Assembly (NCBI GenBank): GCA_964453155.1
Contig: CAYVQU010000043.1
Location: 1-33,616 of the forward strand
Direction of reading: 5' to 3'
From: CAYVQU01 sp964453155
GTDB lineage: Bacteria; Chloroflexota; Anaerolineae; Anaerolineales; UBA11858
DNA: 33,616 nucleotides
This document shows, piece by piece, positions 23,148-30,139 of the stretch. The notes beneath the pieces were generated by a model, which was not told where the DNA came from, searched no databases, and saw only the letters and a program-made list of their open reading frames with translations. The position numbers and the translations under genes were made by a program. Each line of letters begins with the position of its first letter. Within the stretch, counting starts at the first letter, position 1.

Positions 23148-23176
23148 ATTATACTAGATATGGTTATTATATGCAA
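23148..23176 (-). promoter_or_regulatory. Sigma-70-type promoter of the gyrase-propeller-like gene
   Basis: On the minus strand TTGCAT (23171-23176) and TATAAT (23148-23153) are separated by exactly 17 nt. The predicted transcript would begin about 30 nt before the GTG start and include the AGGAG site. Confidence 0.8.
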
Positions 23177-23320
23177 TTGTTATGATCTGAGATCGAACTC
23201 TAACTCAGCAACAGGCTGAATATGAAATGCCCGGTGGCGGTCAAACAAGATTCAAATGGAAGAGGGCGAAACCTGGGGGGTACGCTACCCGTGTTTTGAT
23301 TATATCTGGCTATTCCTTAC

Positions 23321-23348
23321 TTGCCTCCATACACTTCTGTGGTAAAAT
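23321..23348 (+). promoter_or_regulatory. Promoter of the L9 gene
   Basis: TTGCCT (23321-23326) and TAAAAT (23343-23348) are separated by 16 nt, with TGG just before the -10. The leader of about 70 nt that follows contains two small hairpins: GGAGCG/CGCTCC near 23359-23380, and GCGA/TCGC within C- and G-tracts near 23385-23401. Leader control of L9 is possible but unproven. Confidence 0.6.
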
Positions 23349-23426
23349 CCGTGCGCTCGGAGCGTTGTACCCTTCGCTCCACCCCCGCGAGTTCGCAGGG
23401 TATCTCAGTACGAAAAGGGCTTGAAC

Positions 23427-24059
23427 ATGAAGGTTCTATTATTGCAAGACGTGTATAAACTGGGCCGTGCCGGTGACGTGAAGAAAGTTGCCAATGGATA
23501 CGGCCGCAACTATTTAATCCCCCAAGGTCTGGCTGTTTTGGCCACCGCGGGTGCCAAGGCGCAAGCGGAAACCATCCGTGAAGAAGCCGATAAGAAACGT
23601 GCGGTTCTCAACGAAGAGATGAGTGGCGTCGCCGCCCTATTGGCCGATGTCAATCTGACTTTCCCGGCCCGTGCCAGCGAAACCGGTCGGTTGTACGGTT
23701 CGATCAATACTCGCATGATTGCCGAGGCGATCAGTGAAAAGGTGGAAGTGGAAATCAGCCACCGCCAAATCGACTCGCAACCGCTGCGCATGATCGGTGA
23801 ACACACCGTCAATGTCCGTCTGACCGTTGACTTGATCCCCGAGATCAAAGTCGTAGTCTATCGCGAAGGCGAAACGGTTGCCGCTGCCTTAGAAGAAGCT
23901 GAAGGCCTGGTTGAAGGCGAAGAGCTGGAAGGCGACATTTTCTCTGAAGTTGCCGAAGATGTGGCTGAAGAAGTAGCTGCAGATGAAGCAGTTTCTGACG
24001 AAGTAGCTTCTGACGAAGTTGCTGAAGAAATGGAAGCAGACGCCGAAGCTGAGGCCTAA
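23427..24059 (+). CDS. rplI: 50S ribosomal protein L9 with acidic extension
   Basis: L9 binds domain V of 23S rRNA near the L1 stalk and supports reading-frame fidelity. The N-terminal domain has the family signature 'GRAGDVKKVANGYGRNYLIPQGLA' (split here: GRAGDVKKV and GYGRNYLIPQGLA), then the connecting helix and the C-terminal domain 'GRLYGSINTRMIAEAI'. The core ends near residue 150, as usual. A further 60 residues are rich in Glu, Ala, Val and Asp with short repeats such as 'EVASDEVAEE'. Acidic L9 tails occur in several phyla; this one is long. ATG 23427 is chosen over TTG 23421. It stands alone between a promoter and a strong terminator. Confidence 0.95.
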   Translation: MKVLLLQDVYKLGRAGDVKKVANGYGRNYLIPQGLAVLATAGAKAQAETIREEADKKRAVLNEEMSGVAALLADVNLTFPARASETGRLYGSINTRMIAEAISEKVEVEISHRQIDSQPLRMIGEHTVNVRLTVDLIPEIKVVVYREGETVAAALEEAEGLVEGEELEGDIFSEVAEDVAEEVAADEAVSDEVASDEVAEEMEADAEAEA

Positions 24060-24082
24060 TTCCATTCTGACTCGCAAAAAAT

Positions 24083-24124
24083 CACCGGCCTGGGTGTTAG
24101 CAACTGCTACCAGGCCGGTGTTTT
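24083..24124 (+). terminator. Rho-independent terminator of the L9 gene
   Basis: An 11-bp perfect stem (CACCGGCCTGG at 24083-24093 with 24110-24120) with a 16-nt loop is followed by TTTTGTGT. An A-run precedes it. Confidence 0.85.
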
Positions 24125-24166
24125 GTGTCTGGCTATCGCTATCAGTCACATCTAACCTACGAAGGG

Positions 24167-24172
24167 TATAAT
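24167..24172 (+). promoter_or_regulatory. -10 element of the RodZ-like gene; leaderless start likely
   Basis: TATAAT lies at 24167-24172 preceded by GGG. A transcript starting 7 nt downstream would begin at about 24179-24180, which is the ATG itself. The -35 region is weak. No Shine-Dalgarno site could lie on such a transcript. Confidence 0.6.
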
Positions 24173-24179
24173 TGCGCCT

Positions 24180-25427
24180 ATGAGCCGCGTTGTCGGAAAA
24201 AAACTGCGCGAAACCCGCGAATCTCGAAACCTGACCATAGAACAGGCAGTTCAGGCTACCCATATTCGCCGCCGGTTCCTGGAAGCCATGGAGATTGGGA
24301 ATTTTGAGGCCTTACCCTCCCCGCTTCAAGTCAAGGGATTTATCCGCTCATATGCCGGGTATTTGGGGTTGGCAGCCGAGCCCTTGATCGAAGCGCTAGA
24401 TCGGGAGCCTTGGGAGGCCTTGGCTACCATTCAGCCCGAAACTGACTCAGAGCCCCCAACTGAAGAGATTGAAGAACCGGTTACGGAGCACGTCTCGCCA
24501 TTTGTGACGGTTGGTAGATTGTTGCAAAATCAGCGTCAAATTTTGGGACTTACGCTGGATGAAATTGCCAATCACACCCACCTAAAAATCAGATTTCTCC
24601 AGGCGTTAGAAGCCGGTGAAATTGAGCAATTGCCTTCCCCAGTTCAAGGTCGGGGGATGCTCAAGAATTATGCCTCCTTCTTAGGTCTCAATACCGATGA
24701 AATTTTGCTGCAGTTTGCCGAGGGGCTGCAAAACCGCCGCGCAACCGCCGCCCCAGAACCAGAGCAAAAGAATATCCGCCCCAAGAATCGACCTAAACGC
24801 CGGGAACGACGATTTTTCTCGCGGGATATTATTATCGGGTCTGCACTGGCCCTTTTTATGGTGACATTTATTATTTGGGGGGCGTTCCAGGTTACTGAAA
24901 TTCGGGGTGCAACCCAGGTTGAGCCCACCGCTCCTTCGATAGCAGAAGTATTACTTCCTTCTCAAACCCCAACGCTCCTACCGACGATCACCCCGACCCC
25001 TTTGGATCCGCTAGATATCGGAATCGAGGCTGCGGTGCCCGTAGCAGACCAACCTGAGACCGCGGATGAAGGTGAAAATATTATCTTTGTCTCTGAGAGC
25101 TTTGAGGGCCCAGTCCAGGTTCAAATTGTTGTGCGCCAACGGGCCTGGATGCGGATCACGGTGGACGAGGAAGTTGAATTTGATGGCCGCGTGATTCCCG
25201 GGAGCGCCTATGCCTTCGCGGGGACCGATTATGTTGAGATTACTACTGGCAATGGAGCTGGTTTGCAAGTGATTTATAACGATCTCGATTTAGGCGTCTT
25301 GGGCGCTTATGGTGAAATCATCGATTTTGTCATCACGATTAATGGCGTTCAAACCCCCACTCCAACTTTGACGCTTACGTCAACCGAAACCCCCGAAGTC
25401 ACTCAAACCCCCACTCCGGTTCCATGA
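24180..25427 (+). CDS. RodZ-like membrane protein with two HTH domains
   Basis: A 415-residue bitopic protein. Two Cro/C1-type HTH_25 domains lie in tandem: residues 5-65 ('LRETRESRNLTIEQAVQATHI') and about 110-170 ('LLQNQRQILGLTLDEIANHTHL'). RodZ has one, so the duplication is unusual. A basic patch ('RPKRRERR') precedes the membrane helix (about 220-240). A TP-rich linker leads to a DUF4115-like beta domain ('VQVQIVVRQRAWMRITVDEEVEFDG', here cited in part) and a second TP-rich end. RodZ links MreB to the wall-synthesis complex; no mreB lies in this window, so a shape role is inferred from family only. It leads a probable transcription unit with rimO. Confidence 0.83.
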   Translation: MSRVVGKKLRETRESRNLTIEQAVQATHIRRRFLEAMEIGNFEALPSPLQVKGFIRSYAGYLGLAAEPLIEALDREPWEALATIQPETDSEPPTEEIEEPVTEHVSPFVTVGRLLQNQRQILGLTLDEIANHTHLKIRFLQALEAGEIEQLPSPVQGRGMLKNYASFLGLNTDEILLQFAEGLQNRRATAAPEPEQKNIRPKNRPKRRERRFFSRDIIIGSALALFMVTFIIWGAFQVTEIRGATQVEPTAPSIAEVLLPSQTPTLLPTITPTPLDPLDIGIEAAVPVADQPETADEGENIIFVSESFEGPVQVQIVVRQRAWMRITVDEEVEFDGRVIPGSAYAFAGTDYVEITTGNGAGLQVIYNDLDLGVLGAYGEIIDFVITINGVQTPTPTLTLTSTETPEVTQTPTPVP

Positions 25428-25478
25428 TAGGGGCTAGCGAAAACGAACTTCTCTGCCCCCTATCCCTTGTTCCCTAAC
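25426..25478. repeat. Inverted array of 7-nt units between the RodZ-like gene and rimO
   Basis: Right-arm units begin at 25458, 25465 and 25472 (for example CCCTATC and CCCTAAC), preceded by CTCTGCC at 25451. The left arm starts within the RodZ-like stop codon (GATAGGG at 25426). GATAGGGGC pairs with GCCCCCTATC with one bulge. The left arm is more decayed than the right. Confidence 0.55.
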
Positions 25479-25497
25479 CTTTTTATTGGTAAATGCT

Positions 25498-26847
25498 ATG
25501 ACTACAAAAACTTTCCACCTGGTTTCCCTCGGCTGTGCCAAAAATACAGTCGATTCCGATTCGATGTCCCAGTTATTGATCGGTTCTGATTTTGAACCGA
25601 CTGACGACCCGGCCCAGGCTGGGGTTTTGATTGTCAATACTTGTGGTTTTATCGGTCCGGCTAAAGATGAATCCTTCCAGATATTAGGGGAGTTAGCGGC
25701 TAATAAGAACGATGATCAAATTTTAATCGCAGCCGGCTGCCTGACGCAACGTTATGGGATCGAAGTGACAAAAAAAGTTCCTGGCATTGATGGAATTTTA
25801 GGTACCCGGCGATGGATGGATATCCTGGAAGTGGTCGATTCTCTGCGGGAAAAGAAACATCCCGAACCGGTTTATCATCTCCCCGCAGCTCCCACCGTTG
25901 GCACCGATGAGGGCGATACCCTTCGGGTCAGCCTGCAGGGGAACAGTGCTTATATCAAAATTGCCGATGGCTGCCGCCGACCCTGTGCATTTTGTGCCAT
26001 TCCCTTAATCAAAGGGACTGCGGTCAGCCGTCCTATCGAGGCGATTGTGGCCGAAGCCCAGATACTGGAAGAAATGGGGGTCCATGAGATCATTCTGATC
26101 GCCCAAGATACGACCGATTATGGCCATGATTTAGGGCTGAAAAATGGTCTGGCCGAACTGCTCAAAAATCTCGTTCCCGCCGTCCCCGAGATCGACTGGA
26201 TTCGGATCATGTATGCCTACCCCGGTTACGTCACCGATGAACTCATCGATGTGATGGCCGTCCATCCCCAGGTACTGCCCTATCTGGACATCCCCCTCCA
26301 ACACGCCCACCCCGCGACCCTCAAGCGGATGCGCCGCCCGGCCAATATGAAGTGGGTCTACAATACCCTGGAGAAAATGCGAACAAAGCTCCCCGAGTTG
26401 GCCCTGCGGACGACGTTCATCGTTGGCTATCCCGGTGAAACCGATGAAGAATTCCAGGCTTTATTAGATTTCATCCAAGAGATTCGCTTTGATCGAGTTG
26501 GAGCCTTCCAATATTCGTTCGAACCCGGTACCACTGCCGAACCCTTAGGGGACCCCGTCCCTCCGGAGGTTAAACAAGCCCGTTGGGAACAACTCATGGA
26601 ATTGCAACAAGCCATTTCTCTCGAGCGCAACCAATCCTTCGTCGGCCAAACCCTGGATGTCCTGATCGAGGGCCAGGGCGATGGGCTCTCCCTCGGCCGC
26701 TCCTACCGCGACGCTCCCGAAATCGACGGGATGGTCATCATCGAAGGGGATGTGCCCGTCGGCGAACTGGTTCCCGTGCGCATTACGGGCGCGATGTCGT
26801 ATGACTTGACGGGAGTGGTGGATCAGGGGATCCAAATTATTAGTTAA
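25498..26847 (+). CDS. rimO: Ribosomal protein S12 methylthiotransferase RimO
   Basis: A radical-SAM enzyme that adds a methylthio group to the conserved aspartate of ribosomal protein S12. The 449-residue protein has the three UPF0004 cysteines (Cys13 in 'SLGCAKNTVDSD', Cys49, Cys81) that bind the auxiliary cluster. The radical-SAM triad is Cys159, Cys163 and Cys166 in 'GCRRPCAFCAIP'. The C-terminal TRAM domain follows. 'SLGCAKNTVDS' and 'RRPCAFCAIP' are typical of RimO rather than MiaB or MtaB. ATG 25498 begins the conserved strand; an upstream in-frame TTG was set aside. No clear ribosome-binding site is visible. Confidence 0.95.
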   Translation: MTTKTFHLVSLGCAKNTVDSDSMSQLLIGSDFEPTDDPAQAGVLIVNTCGFIGPAKDESFQILGELAANKNDDQILIAAGCLTQRYGIEVTKKVPGIDGILGTRRWMDILEVVDSLREKKHPEPVYHLPAAPTVGTDEGDTLRVSLQGNSAYIKIADGCRRPCAFCAIPLIKGTAVSRPIEAIVAEAQILEEMGVHEIILIAQDTTDYGHDLGLKNGLAELLKNLVPAVPEIDWIRIMYAYPGYVTDELIDVMAVHPQVLPYLDIPLQHAHPATLKRMRRPANMKWVYNTLEKMRTKLPELALRTTFIVGYPGETDEEFQALLDFIQEIRFDRVGAFQYSFEPGTTAEPLGDPVPPEVKQARWEQLMELQQAISLERNQSFVGQTLDVLIEGQGDGLSLGRSYRDAPEIDGMVIIEGDVPVGELVPVRITGAMSYDLTGVVDQGIQIIS

Positions 26848-26854
26848 AAATCAT

Positions 26855-26922
26855 CGTGAAGCGTGAGGCGTGCAACGTGGGTTTTGCAAATCATCACGCC
26901 TCACGCTTCACGTTTCACAAAA
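26855..26922. repeat. Inverted array of 7-nt GTGAAGC-type units, four facing four
   Basis: GTG begins at 26856, 26863, 26870 and 26877, and CAC at 26895, 26902, 26909 and 26916, all exactly 7 nt apart. Arms 26855-26872 (CGTGAAGCGTGAGGCGTG) and 26895-26912 pair perfectly over 18 bp. It lies between rimO and the nucleotidase, ending 10 nt before the next ATG. Confidence 0.82.
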
Positions 26923-26931
26923 AGGTAAATC

Positions 26932-27909
26932 ATGCTTGATATCAATCATCCCGAAATAAAATTCGTCATCGACGCCGTGCGGCAGGCTTCGATTTTAGTC
27001 AAAACCGTCCAGGCTAAGATGGTTTCGCCCGCGATCGAGAAAAATGACCGTTCACCCGTTACCGTCGCTGATTTCGCGGCCCAGGCATTGGTTGGACAAA
27101 TGCTTTCAGAGGCATTTCCACAAGATGCAATGATTGGTGAAGAAGACTCGGCAACTTTACAAACCACTGATAGTCGATTGACTTTGGAACGGATCACCGA
27201 ATTCGTGGGCCGCTATGTGGAAATGGCTACACCTGAGGCGGTTTGCGAGTGGATTGACCGCGGTTCGGCCCAATCCGCGACCCGCTACTGGACCTTGGAC
27301 CCCATCGATGGGACCAAGGGTTTCCTGCGTGGTGATCAGTATGCAGTGGCTTTTGCCTTGGTCTATGATGGCCAGGTGCAGGTTGGTGCCCTGGGCTGCC
27401 CGAATCTGACACTCAACGGCGTTGAAGGTGTCATTCTGGCGGCGGCGCGCGGGCAAGGCTCCTGGCTGACATCCATTACTGGCGAGACACCCTTTACCCA
27501 AGTGAGTGTTTCCGATCTGGCTGACCCTGTCCAGGCTCGGTTGCTGCGCTCTTTCGAATCAGGGCATACCAATGTCAGCCAAATCGACATTTTGGCCGAG
27601 GCCCTCAATGTCGCGGCTGAACCCGTTCGGATGGACAGCCAGGCCAAGTATGCGGTCCTCGCGGCGGGGCAGGGTGAAATTTACCTGCGCCTGCTCTCAT
27701 CTAGTCGCCCCGATTACCGCGAAAAAATTTGGGATCAGGCCGCGGGCTCTATCGTCATCGAAGAAGCCGGTGGCCGGGTCACTGATCTCGATGGCCAACC
27801 CCTCGACTTTACCCAAGGCCGAACCTTAGCGAACAACCGCGGTATTTGCGGAACCAATGGGGAACTCCACGAGCAGGTTTTGGCGGGTTTGAAAGAAATT
27901 GGGGCTTAG
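26932..27909 (+). CDS. 3'(2'),5'-bisphosphate nucleotidase-like phosphatase (inositol monophosphatase superfamily)
   Basis: A Mg-dependent, lithium-sensitive-type phosphatase of 325 residues. The superfamily metal sites are visible: 'DRSPVTVADFAAQ' near residue 40, 'MIGEEDS' near residue 65, the signature 'WTLDPIDGTKGFLRG' near residue 120, and 'KIWDQAAGSIVIEEAGGRVTDLDG' near the C-terminus (cited in part). The insertion before WTLDPIDG and the FLRG ending match the HAL2/plant SAL1 type, which removes the 3'-phosphate of PAP and PAPS. Inositol monophosphatase is the alternative. An AAAGGT site precedes the ATG. It follows rimO across a 7-nt array. Confidence 0.88.
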   Translation: MLDINHPEIKFVIDAVRQASILVKTVQAKMVSPAIEKNDRSPVTVADFAAQALVGQMLSEAFPQDAMIGEEDSATLQTTDSRLTLERITEFVGRYVEMATPEAVCEWIDRGSAQSATRYWTLDPIDGTKGFLRGDQYAVAFALVYDGQVQVGALGCPNLTLNGVEGVILAAARGQGSWLTSITGETPFTQVSVSDLADPVQARLLRSFESGHTNVSQIDILAEALNVAAEPVRMDSQAKYAVLAAGQGEIYLRLLSSSRPDYREKIWDQAAGSIVIEEAGGRVTDLDGQPLDFTQGRTLANNRGICGTNGELHEQVLAGLKEIGA

Positions 27910-27912
27910 CTT

Positions 27913-27994
27913 GTCTGAAGGGTCTAAATGGTCTAATTAGTCTTACCGGCCAGACCTTTAGACATTTCAGACTTCTCAGACTATTGAGACTTCC
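27913..27994. repeat. Inverted array of 9-nt GTCTAA-type units (copy 3)
   Basis: Left units begin at 27913, 27922, 27931 and 27940 (for example GTCTAAATG and GTCTAATTA), exactly 9 nt apart. Right-arm GAC triplets lie at 27953, 27961, 27970, 27979 and 27988 (spacing 8, 9, 9, 9). It fills the gap and ends just before the glycosyltransferase ATG, leaving no ribosome-binding site. Confidence 0.78.
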
Positions 27995-27995
27995 C

Positions 27996-29504
27996 ATGTC
28001 CCGCGCCGATAAATTTGCTCTCAGCCTCAGTATTCTGACTGTCATCGCGGCGGCCTGGATTGCGCGCAACATCTTCGAGGGGGTGGCGCATCTGGAAGAT
28101 GAATTCGCCTACATCTGGCAGGCTCAGGTGATCGCTCGGGGTGAATTGACGGTTCCATCGCCAATTGAAGCCAAGAGTTTTTTGGTGCCCTTTGTGATCG
28201 ATCATGACGGGCAGCGGTTTGGGAAATATCCCTTGGGGTGGCCGGTGGTGCTCTCGTTTGGGGAGCGTCTCGGGCTGCGGTGGCTGGTAAATCCGTTGTT
28301 GGCTGGGGTGGGGGTGTGGTTGACCTATCGGTTGGGGAAGAAAGTTTTTGGAGAAGCGGTGGGATTATTGGCCGCTGGATTGACCGCGACCTCCCCGTTC
28401 TTTTTGATGAATTCGGGCGCGCTGCTCTCTCATCCTTGGGGGTTGGTACTCTCAACTGGGTTTGCAATCGCCTGGTTGGATGTGACCAAAATCCGGCCCG
28501 CCCTCCCGCGCTGGCTGCCCACCCTGACTGCCGGACTCACTCTGGGGGTCCTGGGCTTGAGCCGCCCGTTTACGGCGGTGGGAATTGCCATTCCGTTTGG
28601 GATCCACGGCCTCATGCTGCTCTTCAGGGGATCAGCTAATATTCGGCAGCGGGTCTTGCGAGTTGGAATTATTGCCTTGCTAATTGGCAGCCTGCATCTG
28701 GTCTGGCAATGGGTGGTTACTGGCGATCCATTTTTGAATCCTTACACTTTATGGTGGGAATATGATCGGGTCGGTTTTGGACCGGGGGTCGGTGTGACGA
28801 CCCACGGCCACAATCTCAGTATTGCCTGGAACAATTTACAAATCAGTCTGCGCGCTGGGGTGCGCGATTTGTTCGGTTGGTTGCAATATTCGTGGCTTTT
28901 TCTGTCGTTAGGCTTAATTGCCATTCGAAAATCGCCCCGCAGTTGGTTGCTGATGAGTGTTTTCCCCGTTTTAATACTCACTTATCTGGCCTACTGGATA
29001 GGGTCGTGGGTTTTTGGTCCCCGCTATTACTATGAGAGTTTGTTCAGTTTGACGATTTTATCCGCCGTAGGGATTGCTTGGGGTGCGGGGTGGCCAATTA
29101 CGCCTGGGGAGAAATATCGGGACCAGGGTGGTTGGCATCCGTGGCGCCGACGCGGCGTGGTGCTGGTGTTCGTGCTGTTGATGGTTGGTAATCTATTCTT
29201 TTATATCCCCAATCGGATTGGATCGATGCGGGGGCTATACGGAATTAACCGCACCCAACTGACCCCATTTCAGACAACTAAGGTCCAAGAACTGACCCCC
29301 GCGCTCATTATTGTCCATACCGACGAATGGCGGGCATACGCCACCTTGCTGGAGCTGGCGCATCCGATGTTAGACTCGCCCTATATCTTCATCTGGAGCC
29401 GAGGGCCGCGCTCTAATGCCAAAATTGAAGCTGCCTTTCCAGACCGGCAAGCTTTTCATTATTATCCTGAAAATCCGGGGGAATTGGTTCAGGCTGAGCG
29501 TTAA
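27996..29504 (+). CDS. GT39/ArnT-like membrane glycosyltransferase
   Basis: An integral-membrane GT-C-fold transferase of 502 residues with about ten hydrophobic helices. The first extracytoplasmic loop holds the acidic motif 'HLEDEFAYIWQAQVIARGEL' (catalytic Asp/Glu of the PMT/ArnT superfamily), followed by 'HDGQRFGKYPLGWPVVL'. Such enzymes take sugars from polyprenyl phosphate carriers and add them to proteins or lipids outside. Acceptor unknown. ATG 27996 ('MSRADKF') is preferred: the longer frame from 27846 would be encoded by the 9-nt array and the nucleotidase end. The stop codon lies within a 7-nt array. Confidence 0.85.
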   Translation: MSRADKFALSLSILTVIAAAWIARNIFEGVAHLEDEFAYIWQAQVIARGELTVPSPIEAKSFLVPFVIDHDGQRFGKYPLGWPVVLSFGERLGLRWLVNPLLAGVGVWLTYRLGKKVFGEAVGLLAAGLTATSPFFLMNSGALLSHPWGLVLSTGFAIAWLDVTKIRPALPRWLPTLTAGLTLGVLGLSRPFTAVGIAIPFGIHGLMLLFRGSANIRQRVLRVGIIALLIGSLHLVWQWVVTGDPFLNPYTLWWEYDRVGFGPGVGVTTHGHNLSIAWNNLQISLRAGVRDLFGWLQYSWLFLSLGLIAIRKSPRSWLLMSVFPVLILTYLAYWIGSWVFGPRYYYESLFSLTILSAVGIAWGAGWPITPGEKYRDQGGWHPWRRRGVVLVFVLLMVGNLFFYIPNRIGSMRGLYGINRTQLTPFQTTKVQELTPALIIVHTDEWRAYATLLELAHPMLDSPYIFIWSRGPRSNAKIEAAFPDRQAFHYYPENPGELVQAER

Positions 29505-29539
29505 GGGTTTTCCTCAACCCATAATCCTCAACTCTAAAC
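29500..29539. repeat. Array of 7-nt units between convergent glycosyltransferase and CopD-like genes
   Basis: Right units begin at 29512, 29519, 29526 and 29533 (CCTCAAC occurs twice, also TCTAAAC), exactly 7 nt apart. The left arm is short (GTTAAGG at 29500). The array supplies the stop codon of the glycosyltransferase and the last codons of the CopD-like gene. Confidence 0.6.
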
Positions 29540-30040
29540 CGACCGCGCAACTGCTGTCAACAATAAGACCACAATCCCAAAAACCAAATTGATCTGCATT
29601 AGCCGGATATTGCGGTTTTGCAGTTTTTCAAGATCCGGAGCAGGTTTGCCGCGCGTTTGGAGTAGGGCGGCGCGGCGGAGCGCCGGCATAAGCCCCCAAG
29701 TGACATAACCGCTGATGGCGACCATTAGCCCAAAAAAGGCATGCTTGATCAAGATGGCAGACCCCCAAATCCCTTTGACCGCCAGAAAACCCTCGTAATT
29801 TGGGTTGGCACTCATCTGGAACATACCGCTGGCAAGTAGAATGATCACACTGAGCCAGCCGAGGGGGTCTAACCGGCGGCGGAGTTCACCCAAAAACCGG
29901 GCATAGGTCGCCCCATCCAGGGTTTTTTGGGCGGCTGGTAAGACCAATAAGGTCAACACAGTCAGCCCACCGATCCAAAGAACGGTAGCGAGCATGTGAA
30001 ACCAGTAGGCCAGGGTCAGGCCCCAGAGGGGAGTTGTCAT
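29534..30040 (-). CDS. CopD-family-like membrane protein
   Basis: A 168-residue protein with four predicted helices: 'LTLAYWFHMLATVLWIGGLTVLTLLVLP', 'LGWLSVIILLASGMFQM', 'IKHAFFGLMVAISGYVTWGLM' and 'LMQINLVFGIVVLLLTAVA' (given in part). The 'WFHMLATVLWIGG' pattern with His and Trp in the first helix is typical of the CopD/PcoD copper-resistance and DUF4149-like group. Copper transport is not certain for such short members. ATG 30040 is preferred because the 22-residue extension to 30106 is translated from the 7-nt array. No ribosome-binding site is visible. Confidence 0.72.
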   Translation of the reverse strand: MTTPLWGLTLAYWFHMLATVLWIGGLTVLTLLVLPAAQKTLDGATYARFLGELRRRLDPLGWLSVIILLASGMFQMSANPNYEGFLAVKGIWGSAILIKHAFFGLMVAISGYVTWGLMPALRRAALLQTRGKPAPDLEKLQNRNIRLMQINLVFGIVVLLLTAVARSV

Positions 30041-30135
30041 GTTAATGGTTAATTGTGAACAGTTTATAGTGAATTGTGAATGAGTTGGGACTGCGCTGGC
30101 ATTCATTCATAGTTCGCAATTCACCATTCACTATT
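30041..30135. repeat. Inverted array of 7-nt GTGAATT-type units
   Basis: Left units begin at 30041, 30048, 30055, 30062, 30069 and 30076 (for example GTTAATT and GTGAATT), six in exact register. Right units begin at 30108, 30115, 30122 and 30129 (for example CACCATT). The array lies between the TPR membrane protein and the CopD-like gene, in the place of the latter's ribosome-binding site. Confidence 0.8.
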
Positions 30136-30139
30136 AAAT

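Noticed and set aside
23227..23424. Plus-strand 65-codon frame before L9
   Set aside because: It runs through the L9 promoter and leader hairpins and has no protein-like features.
27846..27995. N-terminal extension of the glycosyltransferase
   Set aside because: It would be translated from the end of the nucleotidase gene and the 9-nt array; the family N-terminus starts at 27996.
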